Part shown: positions 1-8,447 of the stretch, piece by piece
Layout: the number at the start of each line of letters is the position of its first letter
Position numbering within the stretch: position 1 is the stretch's first letter
DNA from: Amycolatopsis marina
GTDB lineage: Bacteria > Actinomycetota > Actinomycetes > Mycobacteriales > Pseudonocardiaceae
DNA length: 64,000 nt
Assembly (NCBI RefSeq): GCF_900111885.1
Contig: NZ_FOKG01000002.1
Location: forward strand, 209,825-273,824
Direction of reading: 5' to 3'
Position numbers and translations under genes: made by a program
The notes under the pieces: generated by a model
What the model was told of the DNA's origin: nothing
Databases searched by the model: none
The model's input: only the letters and a program-made list of their open reading frames with translations

Positions 1-498
1 AGACAGGTACAAGCCGACGACATCACGGACCTTGTCCACGAACTGCGGATCGGTCGACAACTTCCAGGTCTCGATCGCGTGCGGCTTTAAACCGAATGCC
101 CGCCAGATCCGCGAGACCGCCGACTGCGACATGCCCGTTGCCACAGCCATCGACCGGGTCGACCAGTGCGTGTCCCGCCCAGGCGTCTCCTCCAGCGTCT
201 TCGTGATCAACTGCTCAACCCGCTCATCAGCGATCACCCGCGGTCGTCCCGGACGCGGGTCATCCGAGAGCCCCTCAAGCCGACGCGCCAGGAACCGCGA
301 CCGCCATTTCGACACCATATTCCGCGAGACCCCAACACTCTGAGCGACCTCACCAATCGAGCCTCCCTCGGCGCAGCGCAACACAATCCGCGACCGCAGC
401 GCCAACGCCTGCGCGGTCTTCCGCCGACGCGACCATCCACTCAGGACGCTACGCTCCTCGTCCGACAACAACACCGGATCAAGCTTCGGGCTCGGCAT
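1..498 (-). CDS. IS630-family transposase, N-terminal part (runs off window)
   Basis: This is the first 166 residues of a transposase read on the minus strand; the reading frame is open through base 1, so the C-terminal DDE catalytic part lies outside. The visible part begins MPSPKLDPVLLSDEER. It has a helix-turn-helix around residues 20-65 (ALALRSRIVLRC, then GEVAQSVGVSRNMVSKWRSRF), the linker RPGRPRVI, and a second HTH-like stretch with TGMSQSAVSRIWRAFGL. This layout is typical of IS630/Tc1-mariner transposases. ATG at 498 is preferred; an in-frame GTG at 504 is also possible. Whether the complete gene is intact cannot be seen. Confidence 0.8.
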   Translation of the reverse strand, partial: MPSPKLDPVLLSDEERSVLSGWSRRRKTAQALALRSRIVLRCAEGGSIGEVAQSVGVSRNMVSKWRSRFLARRLEGLSDDPRPGRPRVIADERVEQLITKTLEETPGRDTHWSTRSMAVATGMSQSAVSRIWRAFGLKPHAIETWKLSTDPQFVDKVRDVVGLYLS

Positions 499-543
499 CG
501 CCACACCCTACAACTACCAACGAACTACTGACTCAAGACACTA
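1..543 (-). mobile_element. IS630-family insertion sequence, partial
   Basis: The left edge of the window cuts an insertion sequence whose transposase reads leftward off the window. IS630-type elements insert at TA dinucleotides. The transposase start at 498 is followed by about 40 bases and then CTAG at 541-544, so the outer end is placed near 543. The terminal inverted repeat cannot be confirmed because the other end lies outside the window. Confidence is good for the family and low for the exact boundary. Confidence 0.65.
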
Positions 544-686
544 GCGTCGGGCCGACAAGGGGAACAGGAAGAGCGAGTAATTCACACTCGCCAGGTGACG
601 CCAAGCGTCCTGCGGCATGTTTGTACAGCACGAGTTTTCCAGCACGCGCATTTGTTGGCAGCGCCAATAAGACTCTGGGGGTTTCG

Positions 687-1751
687 GTGTCCCATATTGA
701 TCTTTCGGGAAGAACTGTCCTGATCACCGGTGGTCGAGGCTACCTCGGGTCCGTGCTCACCCGAGAACTGGCGAACAGAGGATGTGCGGTCCGAACCATC
801 GACAACGGCCTGACCTCGTCTGTTTTCGTGCCCGGAAGAGGGGTATCCCACATCCAGGCCGACGTCCGCGACGTCGACGACTGGAGGGCCGCGTTGCGTG
901 GTGTGGACGCTGTCGTTCATCTCGCCGCGATTGTCGGTGACCCGGCCTGTGCCGTCGACCACGATCTCGCTTGGGAGACCAACTACCTCGCGACCGTGCA
1001 CCTCGCGGAGGCGTGCCGGGCCGAAGGGGTCGGGCGGTTCGTCTTCGCCTCGACATGCAGCAACTACGGTGCCTCTTCCCGCGGTCCCGCCAACACCGGA
1101 ACCCCCCTGCACCCGCAGTCCGTGTACGCGGAAACGAAGATTCATGCCGAACACCATCTTCTGTCACAGCGGGACCACGGGTGCGCACCGGTAATCCTGC
1201 GCTTCGCCACACTGCACGGCCTTTCTCCCCGAATGCGCTTCGACCTGGCGGTCAACGTCATGACGGCCCACGCAGCGCTGACCGGCAGGCTCACGGTGCA
1301 CGGTGGCGAGCAGTGGCGGCCGTTCCTGCACGTTCGCGACGCCGCACAGGCGGTGCTCCTGGCCGTCACCGGCACGACCCCGGGGAGCAGACCGCGCATA
1401 TACAACTGCGGATCGGACCGCGAGAACTATCGGCTGCTCGACGTCGGCGCGATCATCGCGAAAGCAGCAGGAGGCGCGGCCGTCGTGGTCGAAGAAGGGT
1501 CGAAGGACCTTCGGGACTATCGGGTGGACTTCTCCGCGATCCACGAGGAACTCGGCTTCACCGCGAGCCGGAGTGTGGCCACGGGAGTGCGGGAACTCGT
1601 CAGCGCGATCAACTCTGGCGAATACCACGACTTCACCGATCTGCGTTACAGCGATCACGAACTCGTACTGGCATCGGTGGGTGCACGCGCCCCTGGAGCA
1701 GTCGTCAGGGCCAAGGGGAGCTGGCCACATTTGGTGTTCTACGGTGGCTGA
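687..1751 (+). CDS. NAD-dependent epimerase/dehydratase (extended SDR)
   Basis: This enzyme probably epimerises, dehydrates or oxidises a nucleotide sugar or related sugar in the cytoplasm. The N-terminal Rossmann motif is TGGRGYLG (about residue 14-21), followed by HLAAIVGDP and the catalytic pair in YAETK with an upstream FASTCSNYG; these mark the extended SDR family. GTG 687 was chosen because a GGGGGT ribosome site lies 6-7 bases upstream; an in-frame ATG at 621 adds 22 unlikely residues. The stop overlaps the start of the next gene. It is the first gene of a six-gene operon with an exporter, an aminotransferase and two phosphatases, so the substrate is likely a pathway sugar. The exact substrate is not readable. 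Confidence 0.8.
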   Translation: MSHIDLSGRTVLITGGRGYLGSVLTRELANRGCAVRTIDNGLTSSVFVPGRGVSHIQADVRDVDDWRAALRGVDAVVHLAAIVGDPACAVDHDLAWETNYLATVHLAEACRAEGVGRFVFASTCSNYGASSRGPANTGTPLHPQSVYAETKIHAEHHLLSQRDHGCAPVILRFATLHGLSPRMRFDLAVNVMTAHAALTGRLTVHGGEQWRPFLHVRDAAQAVLLAVTGTTPGSRPRIYNCGSDRENYRLLDVGAIIAKAAGGAAVVVEEGSKDLRDYRVDFSAIHEELGFTASRSVATGVRELVSAINSGEYHDFTDLRYSDHELVLASVGARAPGAVVRAKGSWPHLVFYGG

Positions 1752-2916
1752 CCGCAGACGCGGCACGACCGGGGTCTTCGTCCTGTTCCTCGCGATCGGG
1801 CTGCTCCAGGGCGGGCTGGCCGTCGCACTGACCCGGCTGGGCAGCGATCGTTGGGCCCGGCCGGATTCCCTGCCGTACCTGCTCGCCTGTTTCAGTGCGG
1901 GCAGCGCCGCCGGTGTCCTGGTCTGCTGGCTGCCGCGCAGGCTGCTCCCGCATCGCATCCTCCTCGGCGGTGCCGTAGTCGCGACCGCTACCGGCGCGCT
2001 GAGCATCGTCGCTGCTCCCTTCGCTCTCGTGCCCGCGGCGACGTTCGTCGCCGGTGCCGGCTTCGGTGCGCTGGCCGTGCTGCTCAACGCGGCGGCGGCG
2101 ACCGGCGGGGACGCGGTCCGGCGCACCAACTTCGGCAACGGACTGTTCGGCATCGGCGCCGTCTCGGGCCCCTACATCGCCAGCCAGACCAGCGGCGGTT
2201 CCTGGTGGGCACTGCCCGCCGTCGTCGCACTGGTGCTCGTGCTGGGATGGCCCGCTGCCACGCGGGCACCGGTGGCATCCGTAGCCCCTGCGACCGACAT
2301 GGGCACCGTAAACCGGTTTGTGCTCGGTATCCTGCTCTTCGCCGCGTTCTGTTACGGGGGCGTGGAGAACGTCGCGGGTGGGCTGCTCCCCCAGCATCTC
2401 GGCTCGCTGGAAATATCCTCGGTCGGGCTGTACATGAGCTGCTTCTGGGGTGCGATGGCCATCGGCAGGCTCATCGCGGCAGCGGTAGGACATCGGGTAC
2501 CCCCGACCCGCCTGATCACGATGGCGGCAGCGGGGGCAGGAGGCGGTTGCCTGTTGCTGGCACACCCGGCCACCGCGCTCGCGGGGTGTGCTGTGGTGGG
2601 GTTGTTCGCCGGACCATTGCTACCCACACTGCTGGCCACCCTGGCCACACTGGGCGCGGCACCGCTCGGCACCACACGACTGGTGCTGTTGTGCTCGCTC
2701 TCGGGCGCCGCGGTGTTCCCGATCCTCGCAGACCTTTTCCGACGCACCGTTCCCACGCACGCCGGCGTCCCGCTGGCTGTCGGGATCCTGTTGTCGTTGC
2801 TGCTGTTGTCGGTGCTCACCGCGAACGGCGCGCGGACCGCGCACTCCGTCGCCACACAGAGAACACCTTCCCGCCACGCATCTCCTGACCGAGAGAAGGA
2901 TGTGTTTCCCCGATGA
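1744..2916 (+). CDS. MFS transporter
   Basis: A membrane transporter of 390 residues composed of about twelve hydrophobic segments, the size usual for the major facilitator superfamily. The GTG start at 1744 overlaps the stop of the epimerase by eight bases, so the two are translationally coupled; frames further upstream are not plausible protein. The hydrophobic segments are rich in Gly/Ala, as in actinobacterial exporters, and the C-terminus is a short basic tail. Its place inside a biosynthesis-like operon suggests export of the product or import of a precursor, but direction and substrate are inference. It resembles FucP/Bcr-like sugar or drug transporters only in general layout. Confidence 0.8.
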   Translation: MADRRRGTTGVFVLFLAIGLLQGGLAVALTRLGSDRWARPDSLPYLLACFSAGSAAGVLVCWLPRRLLPHRILLGGAVVATATGALSIVAAPFALVPAATFVAGAGFGALAVLLNAAAATGGDAVRRTNFGNGLFGIGAVSGPYIASQTSGGSWWALPAVVALVLVLGWPAATRAPVASVAPATDMGTVNRFVLGILLFAAFCYGGVENVAGGLLPQHLGSLEISSVGLYMSCFWGAMAIGRLIAAAVGHRVPPTRLITMAAAGAGGGCLLLAHPATALAGCAVVGLFAGPLLPTLLATLATLGAAPLGTTRLVLLCSLSGAAVFPILADLFRRTVPTHAGVPLAVGILLSLLLLSVLTANGARTAHSVATQRTPSRHASPDREKDVFPR

Positions 2917-4118
2917 CCAGATCTCCGGCGATCCTGGGCGGAGTTCCTGTTCGCACCGACGACCTGCCGGTCGCCCGGCCGACACTGCACACCGACACCA
3001 CGCTACTGGGCGAAATCCACGACGTCCTGGGGTCCGGAATGCTCACCAACGGCCGCGAGGTGGCGAAGTTCGAGCGAGCGGTGGCCGACTTCCTCGAGGT
3101 CGAGCAGGTCGTCGCGGTCAGCAACTGCACCACAGGGCTCCTGCTCGTGCTCAAATGTCTCGGCATCCGTGGACAGGCCGTACTGCCGAGCTTCACCTTC
3201 ATGGCAACCGGCCACGCGGCGGTATGGAACGGGCTGGAGCCCGTCTGGGCCGACTCCGACCCGCGCACCTGCACGCTTTCGCCGCGCTCGGTCGCGCAGG
3301 CGACCACGGCAAAGACCGCCGTGGTCCTCGGTGTGCACACATTCGGCTCTCCGTGCGACGTCGACAACCTCGAGGTACTAACCGGCGGACACGGGGTCCC
3401 GTTGGTGCTCGACTCGGCGCACGCCTTCGGCTCCCGCTATCGAGACGGACGACCGGTCGGTGGCCGCGGAACGGCCGAGGTGTTTAGCCTGAGCCCGACC
3501 AAACCGCTCACCACCGGAGAGGGCGGCCTGATCTCCACCAACGATGCCGGTCTGGCCGCCGAACTGCGGGTGGCCAGGGAGTACGGCAATCCCGGTGACT
3601 ACGACAGCAGGTTCACCGGCCTGAACGGCAGGATGGGCGAAATCCCCGCACTGCTGGGCACACACAATCTCCGCCACCTCCCCGAGGTGCTGGACCGTAG
3701 ACGTGGACTGGCCGAACGCTACCGGGAACGACTCGCTCAGCTGAACGGGATCGCCTTTCCGGAGACCGTGGGGCAGACGACGTTCAAGGATTTCGTCATC
3801 CTCGTCGATCCCGCCGATTTCGGACTCAGCAGGACGGATCTCGCGGCCGTCCTACGAGCGGAAAGGATCAGCACCCGAGCGTACTTCGATCCGCCACTAC
3901 ACAGGCAGCGCGCCTACCGAGAGCACCCGCCGCGGCTCGACCTGCCTGGTACCGAGTACCTGGCAGGTCGGGCGCTGACGCTCCCGTTGTTCGCGCATAT
4001 GGGCGACGCCGACGTGGATCAGGTCTGCGAAGCTGTCGAGGCGGCGTACGAACACTCGGCTGCCATTATCGCTCGACTGCCCCAGCCTGGGACTCGTAGG
4101 GAGTCATCTCCGGTATGA
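2913..4118 (+). CDS. DegT/DnrJ/EryC1/StrS-family PLP aminotransferase
   Basis: This is a PLP enzyme of the sugar aminotransferase family, 401 residues, the usual length. Visible signatures are ILGGVPVRTDD at the start, GSGMLTNGREVAKFE, the cofactor-binding LDSAHAFGSRY with the ring-binding Asp, and SLSPTKPLTTGEGG with the Schiff-base Lys. The family transfers an amino group, usually from Glu or Gln, to a keto-sugar or keto-cyclitol, and a few members are dehydratases; the presence of Lys argues for an aminotransferase or related PLP chemistry. ATG 2913 overlaps the transporter stop as ATGA. In this operon it would act on a ketone made by the epimerase/dehydrogenase. Confidence 0.9.
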   Translation: MTRSPAILGGVPVRTDDLPVARPTLHTDTTLLGEIHDVLGSGMLTNGREVAKFERAVADFLEVEQVVAVSNCTTGLLLVLKCLGIRGQAVLPSFTFMATGHAAVWNGLEPVWADSDPRTCTLSPRSVAQATTAKTAVVLGVHTFGSPCDVDNLEVLTGGHGVPLVLDSAHAFGSRYRDGRPVGGRGTAEVFSLSPTKPLTTGEGGLISTNDAGLAAELRVAREYGNPGDYDSRFTGLNGRMGEIPALLGTHNLRHLPEVLDRRRGLAERYRERLAQLNGIAFPETVGQTTFKDFVILVDPADFGLSRTDLAAVLRAERISTRAYFDPPLHRQRAYREHPPRLDLPGTEYLAGRALTLPLFAHMGDADVDQVCEAVEAAYEHSAAIIARLPQPGTRRESSPV

Positions 4119-4594
4119 ACTACATCGCGGAACTACGGCGACTGGTCGGCAGTCGTCCGCTCATCCTGCCGGGCACCTCGGTGGTGCTGGTCGACGACGC
4201 CGGCCGGATACTTCTGGTCAGGCGCACCGACACCGGCGACTGGGGCCTGCCCGGCGGCTTCATGGACCCTGGCGAGTCCTTTGAGGACACAGGACGCAGG
4301 GAGGTCCGCGAGGAGATCGGCCTCGAGATCGACAAGCTCGAACTACTCGGCGTGTTCTCCGGCCCGGAGTACTACTATCGCTACCCGCACGGCGACGAGG
4401 TGTTCAACGTGACCGTCGCTTACACGGCCCGACCGAGTACGGGCGAGATCGAGCCGGACCACACCGAGGTCGGCGAGGTGAGGTTCTTCGAACCGACAGA
4501 ACTTCCCGCGGACATCCTCGCCCCCGAAAAGCCCATCGTGGAACGTTACCTGGGTCTCGTGACCCATCGGCCCACTCCACAGAGGAGTGGATGA
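4115..4594 (+). CDS. Nudix hydrolase
   Basis: A 159-residue Nudix enzyme. The signature GX5EX7REUXEEXGU is complete, running from GGFMDPGE to REVREEIGLE at about residues 47-69. Family members hydrolyse a nucleoside diphosphate linked to another group, such as a nucleotide sugar, to a nucleotide and a phosphorylated product. It is coupled to the aminotransferase by an ATGA overlap and runs into the phosphatase gene that follows. A reasonable inference is that it releases a sugar 1-phosphate from a nucleotide-bound intermediate, which a following phosphatase then dephosphorylates. A housekeeping role is less likely given the tight operon. Confidence 0.85.
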   Translation: MNYIAELRRLVGSRPLILPGTSVVLVDDAGRILLVRRTDTGDWGLPGGFMDPGESFEDTGRREVREEIGLEIDKLELLGVFSGPEYYYRYPHGDEVFNVTVAYTARPSTGEIEPDHTEVGEVRFFEPTELPADILAPEKPIVERYLGLVTHRPTPQRSG

Positions 4595-4595
4595 C

Positions 4596-5390
4596 GTGGC
4601 CGAATACCTTTCCTTTCTCGAGACCACGCTGTCGGCGGCGGCCGACGCCGCACTCGGCTTCTTCGGCAAGGTTGTCCCCGGATACAAGGACGATGACGCC
4701 GATCAGGTCGTCACCGAGGCAGACCTCGCGATCGGCCGCTCGATCATCACCGAGATCACCAGGGTCTTCCCCGCAGACGGAGTGATCAACGAGGAGGACG
4801 GCGACGTTCGCGGCACCTCGGCGATCACGTGGGTCGTGGATCCGATCGACGGCAGCGCCAATTTCGCCGCGGGCAGCCCCCTGTACGGGGTGATGATCGG
4901 TGTGCTCCGTGGCGGTACGCCAGTGGCGGGCGGTGTGGCGCTGCCCGCATTCGGCGAGGTCTACCTGGCCGAAAGCGGTTCCGGTGTGATCCGCAACGGA
5001 GCAGCACTGGCTCCGGACCACGGTCAAGACCTTTCCACGGCGTTGGTCGCCTACGGCGTCGACGTGCACGGCACGACCCGGACGCATCAGGACTTCGCCA
5101 GCCTGCGGGCAGTTTCGGCGCACTGCCAAGGATTGCGCATGAGCAACAGCGTCTTCGACGCGGTCATGGTCGCCACTGGTGTCTACGGCGCCTTTCTGCA
5201 CCGGAACTGCCGGATCTGGGACTGCGTCGCCCCGCAGATCCTGGTCGAGGAAGCCGGAGGGCGCTTCACCGACATCCACGGCACGCCGCTGGACTACGAC
5301 GCGCCGGCGACCAAACGCGCGCACGTCTACACCGTGCTCGCAGCGGCACCACGACTGCACCGCCCCATACTGGAGGTGCTGCCCCCGTGA
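4596..5390 (+). CDS. Inositol monophosphatase-family phosphatase (first copy)
   Basis: A Mg-dependent sugar/inositol phosphatase of about 264 residues. The metal-binding motifs are in order: INEED (first Glu), DPIDGSANF (the DPxDGTxN motif with Thr changed to Ser) and the C-terminal CRIWDCVAPQILVEEAGG, where the WD supplies the last ligand. GTG 4596 is preferred because AGAGGAG at 4581-4587 sits 8 bases upstream; GTG 4587 would overlap that site. It overlaps the next gene. The family removes phosphate from inositol phosphate, histidinol phosphate, fructose-1,6-bisphosphate, PAP or cyclitol phosphates. In aminocyclitol clusters such enzymes dephosphorylate pathway intermediates. Confidence 0.85.
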   Translation: MAEYLSFLETTLSAAADAALGFFGKVVPGYKDDDADQVVTEADLAIGRSIITEITRVFPADGVINEEDGDVRGTSAITWVVDPIDGSANFAAGSPLYGVMIGVLRGGTPVAGGVALPAFGEVYLAESGSGVIRNGAALAPDHGQDLSTALVAYGVDVHGTTRTHQDFASLRAVSAHCQGLRMSNSVFDAVMVATGVYGAFLHRNCRIWDCVAPQILVEEAGGRFTDIHGTPLDYDAPATKRAHVYTVLAAAPRLHRPILEVLPP

Positions 5391-6175
5391 GGAGCTACCT
5401 CGACACCGCCATCGCGGCCGCATCCGCAGCGGGCACGGTGCTCGCGGCCCGGTTCACCGAAGGCACCACGTCCGCCCCCAAGGGCGACAAGGATGTCGTC
5501 ACGCCGATGGATCATGCGGCCGAACAGGTGTGTCTGTCCCGTCTGCGGCAGGACTTTCCGGACTTCTCCCATGAGGCAGAGGAGAGCGGGCGGCGATCCA
5601 CCGGTTCGTCGTTCACGTGGTACGTGGATCCGCTCGACGGCACGGCGAACTACCTCACCGGCAACCCGTACTTCTCCGTATCGATAGCCCTCGTTCAGGC
5701 CGGCGAGGTGATCACCGCTGTCGTGCACAACCCCGTCACGGGAGACTTCTTCACCGCGGAGCGCGGCAGCGGCGCGCGGCTGAACGGATCCCCGATCCAC
5801 GCCGGTTCCGCGGCGGCGGCCGCCGAAGCCATGGCCGCGACCGCCTATTCCTTCGAGCCCGCACTGGAGCGGGAGAGTCTGCGAGCGCTGCGGATCCTCG
5901 GCTCCCGGTTTCGCCGAGTGGTGGTGAACTTCGCACCGGCACTGGACCTGTGCAACATCGCCCGTGGCAGGCTGTCGTGCCTGGTCGACTGCGGAAGCAC
6001 ACCGGTCGATCACGCGGCGGGCAGTCTTGTGCTCACGGAAGCGGGTGGTGTGCTGCGCAACTATGGTGGTGGCGGCTGGACCATTCGCGACACCGGAGTC
6101 GTGGCGAGCACACCGTCGCTCGCCGCCGAACTGGACCGGATGCTGCTCCCTGACGCCACGGCCGTCCAGCAGTGA
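5387..6175 (+). CDS. Inositol monophosphatase-family phosphatase (second copy)
   Basis: A second phosphatase of the same family, 262 residues, adjacent to the first but clearly diverged. It carries the canonical DPLDGTANY motif near residue 82-90, HEAEES for the first acidic ligand, and TPVDHAAGSLVLTEAGG for the last Asp, closer to HisN/SuhB-type enzymes than the first copy. GTG 5387 overlaps the preceding stop and has GGAGG 10-14 bases upstream. Two different members side by side imply two distinct phosphorylated substrates, or two positions of one substrate, in the same pathway. It is the last gene of the operon, and the next gene is convergent. Confidence 0.85.
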   Translation: MRSYLDTAIAAASAAGTVLAARFTEGTTSAPKGDKDVVTPMDHAAEQVCLSRLRQDFPDFSHEAEESGRRSTGSSFTWYVDPLDGTANYLTGNPYFSVSIALVQAGEVITAVVHNPVTGDFFTAERGSGARLNGSPIHAGSAAAAAEAMAATAYSFEPALERESLRALRILGSRFRRVVVNFAPALDLCNIARGRLSCLVDCGSTPVDHAAGSLVLTEAGGVLRNYGGGGWTIRDTGVVASTPSLAAELDRMLLPDATAVQQ

Positions 6176-6261
6176 CACTGCGGGAGCAAGGGGGAACGGG
6201 CGAGCGCTCCGGTGTGGGCACCGCCCCGGTGATGGCACCACTGGCCAATCCGCTCGCCGCC

Positions 6262-7035
6262 TTATTCCCACGAGTAGTGCACGGCGAGCCCCTCCCGGCC
6301 CGCGGCGAGACCCGGGCGCAGCACCAGATCCTCGTCGTAGTCGCCGCCGTTCTGGTACCGGAACGGAAGTGGCTCCTCGTCCTGCAGTGAGCCGAGCCGG
6401 GCACGCAGTTCCTTGGCAGCCACCTCGTAAGCGTCTTCGGACACCCGGTCCGCGCCGTGCACCACGACGGGCGGCAATACCGACATTCCGCTGTACCACA
6501 GCGTGCCGTGCTGGAGTGAGAACAGCAGGTCGTTGGTCTCCCCGTTCACCCCGCGCGGTCCCATGCTCGTTTCCCGGGCGCCCGCGGTCAGCACGACCAT
6601 CGCCCGCTTTCCGGCCAGCGCTCCCTCGCCGTACCGCAACGTCCGCCCGGAGTCGGGGTCCATGACTCCGTACGCGAATCCCTTGACGAAGACCCGGTCG
6701 AACCATCCTTTCAGGATCGCGGGCATCCCGTACCACCACAGGGGAAACTGGATGATCACCGCGTCCGCCCGGCGAAGTTTGTCCTGTTCGGCCTGAACAT
6801 CCGCACTGAGCCGCCCGGAGACGAAGGCGCGCTTGGATTCCGCACCCACGACCAACCGGTCAGCTGGATCGTGCGCGAAGTCCTCGGCAGTCACCACCGG
6901 ATTCCAGCCCATCGCGTACAAGTCGGACGTCTCGACCTGGTGGCCGAGTTCCCGCAGCGAACGTACGCCTTCGTCGCGCAACGCCGCGTTCAGCGAACGC
7001 TGTTCCGGGTGAGCGAAAATCCACAACACCTGCAC
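6262..7035 (-). CDS. NAD(P)H dehydrogenase (quinone), flavodoxin-like fold
   Basis: A cytosolic two-electron quinone reductase of the MdaB/NQO1-like family, 257 residues. It opens with VLWIFAHPEQRSLNAAL (flavin-phosphate loop) and carries the family hallmark FPLWWYGMPAILKGWFDRVF, followed by LTAGARETSMG. GTG 7035 was chosen because GGAGAGG lies 9 bases upstream; longer versions add a low-complexity N-terminus. It is divergent from a GlxA-type regulator with 119 bases between, so regulation of this gene by that regulator is the simple reading. The likely role is detoxification of quinones or related electrophiles using FAD/FMN and NAD(P)H. Confidence 0.85.
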   Translation of the reverse strand: MQVLWIFAHPEQRSLNAALRDEGVRSLRELGHQVETSDLYAMGWNPVVTAEDFAHDPADRLVVGAESKRAFVSGRLSADVQAEQDKLRRADAVIIQFPLWWYGMPAILKGWFDRVFVKGFAYGVMDPDSGRTLRYGEGALAGKRAMVVLTAGARETSMGPRGVNGETNDLLFSLQHGTLWYSGMSVLPPVVVHGADRVSEDAYEVAAKELRARLGSLQDEEPLPFRYQNGGDYDEDLVLRPGLAAGREGLAVHYSWE

Positions 7036-7120
7036 TGGGACACACCTCTCCAAAGGGGGCGGCCGGACCTGTTCCGCGCCGCTCGGTTCGAGCATGCGCC
7101 CCCGGTACGGCCGACACGAG

Positions 7121-7134
7121 TGGCCTGATGGCCA
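7121..7134. promoter_or_regulatory. Candidate operator between quinone reductase and its divergent regulator
   Basis: TGGCCTGATGGCCA is a perfect 5-4-5 inverted repeat 20 bases before the regulator start and 86 bases before the divergent reductase start. Position and symmetry fit a regulator site; AraC-family proteins often prefer direct repeats, so this assignment is tentative. Confidence 0.3.
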
Positions 7135-7154
7135 ATATATGAAAGAATCGAGCC

Positions 7155-8156
7155 ATGGCGCTTTTCGAACACCCCGAGCGGCACGCGGTCGCCGTCCTTG
7201 TCCGCGACGGACTCCTGCCGATGGAGATGGGCATCGTGCAGCGACTCTTCAGCCAGGCCCGCTCCGCGGGCGGCGAACCGCTGTACGAGGTCCGCACCTG
7301 TGCGTTGACGCCCGGGGAGGTGCGCACCGACGCCGACATCACCATCAACGTCGCGCACGGCCCGGAGATCCTCGCCGAGGCGCATACCGTGGTCGTTCCG
7401 GCCTCCGACGAGGACTACGAGCCGACGCTGGACGGCACACTGAGCGCACCGCTCGCCGCCGCGTTCGCACTGGTCCGGCCCGGTACCCGGATCGCCTCGA
7501 TCTGCACGGGATCGTTCGTGCTGGCGGCGGCCGGGCTGTTGGACGGCAGGACCGCGACCACCCATTGGCGGTCGGCCGACCAGTTTCGCCAACTGCATCC
7601 GTCGGTGCGACTCGACCCGGATGTGCTCTACACCGACGACGGCGAGGTGCTCACCGCCGCGGGAGTCGCCTCTGGAATCGACCTGTGCCTGCACATGATC
7701 CGGCGCGACCACGGTTCCGCCGTCGCCAACGAGGTGGCTCGGGGGACAGTCGTCCCGCCGCACCGCGAAGGCGGTCAGGCACAGTTCATCCGGCGTCCGG
7801 TGCCCGAATGCGGGCATTCCTCTACCGCGACGGCGCGCCAGTGGGCACTCGAAAACCTGGAGCGGCCGCTGACGCTGCGCGAACTCGCGGCCAAGGAGTC
7901 GATGAGTGTGCGCACCTTCACCCGCAGGTTCCGGACGGAGACTGGGATTTCGCCGCTGCAATGGCTGACCCAGCAACGAGTCGAACGGGCGCGCCAACTA
8001 CTGGAGGAAACCGATCTTTCCGTCGACCGGATCGCGGCGGACGCGGGCTTCGGCACCGCCGCCTCACTACGCCAGCACCTGCAGTCGACCCTCGGGGTCT
8101 CCCCGACCGCCTACCGGGAAACCTTCCGCGGCCCGGTGACTGTCTCAGTCGCATGA
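7155..8156 (+). CDS. GlxA-type transcriptional regulator (DJ-1/PfpI domain plus AraC HTH)
   Basis: A 333-residue regulator with two parts. Residues about 10-175 form a DJ-1/PfpI-like ligand domain with SICTGSFVLAAAGLLDGRTATTHW, where the nucleophile-elbow Cys is present. Residues about 225-325 form a double helix-turn-helix of the AraC family (RPLTLRELAAKESMSVRTF and LSVDRIAADAGFGTAASLRQH). The conserved C-terminal GVSPTAYRETF is also present. Such proteins usually activate or repress a neighbouring detoxification gene; the divergent quinone reductase is the obvious target. No clear ribosome site precedes ATG 7155, but the ATG position fits family members. Confidence 0.9.
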   Translation: MALFEHPERHAVAVLVRDGLLPMEMGIVQRLFSQARSAGGEPLYEVRTCALTPGEVRTDADITINVAHGPEILAEAHTVVVPASDEDYEPTLDGTLSAPLAAAFALVRPGTRIASICTGSFVLAAAGLLDGRTATTHWRSADQFRQLHPSVRLDPDVLYTDDGEVLTAAGVASGIDLCLHMIRRDHGSAVANEVARGTVVPPHREGGQAQFIRRPVPECGHSSTATARQWALENLERPLTLRELAAKESMSVRTFTRRFRTETGISPLQWLTQQRVERARQLLEETDLSVDRIAADAGFGTAASLRQHLQSTLGVSPTAYRETFRGPVTVSVA

Positions 8157-8279
8157 TCTATGTGGACGCGCTGCGGGGACGGGTCACCCGCTGTCCCGCG
8201 CACAGCGCTAGAATCAGCGCGAATAGAACACCACTGCGCTGGGTAGCCAACTGGATACCCAAGTCGATCAGGAGAGGCC

Positions 8280-8435
8280 ATGAAGAAGGTTCTGACCATC
8301 GCCGTGGTCGCGCTGCTGCTGTTCTTTCTGATCTCTCAGCCGACACAGTCCGCAGCGCTGGTGCAGTCGCTCCTCGGCGGTCTGCGAGACGCGGCGGACT
8401 CCATCCTCACGTTCGTCCAGAACATCTTCACCTGA
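8280..8435 (+). CDS. Small single-pass membrane or secreted protein (51 aa)
   Basis: A 51-codon gene with a good ribosome site (GGAGAGG at 8271-8277). The peptide begins MKKVLTIAVVALLLFFLIS, a basic start plus hydrophobic core typical of a signal anchor or signal peptide. It continues with a small amphipathic tail ending FVQNIFT. No catalytic motif is visible. It is between a regulator and a convergent CoA-binding protein gene. Function is unknown; short proteins of this type occur in actinobacterial genomes and are often missed by gene finders. Confidence rests on the start signal and protein-like composition only. Confidence 0.6.
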   Translation: MKKVLTIAVVALLLFFLISQPTQSAALVQSLLGGLRDAADSILTFVQNIFT

Positions 8436-8447
8436 GCTGAGTGGGAG

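Noticed and set aside
6172..6390. Short open frame after the second phosphatase
   Set aside because: Overlaps the end of the convergent quinone reductase, has no ribosome site and non-protein-like composition.
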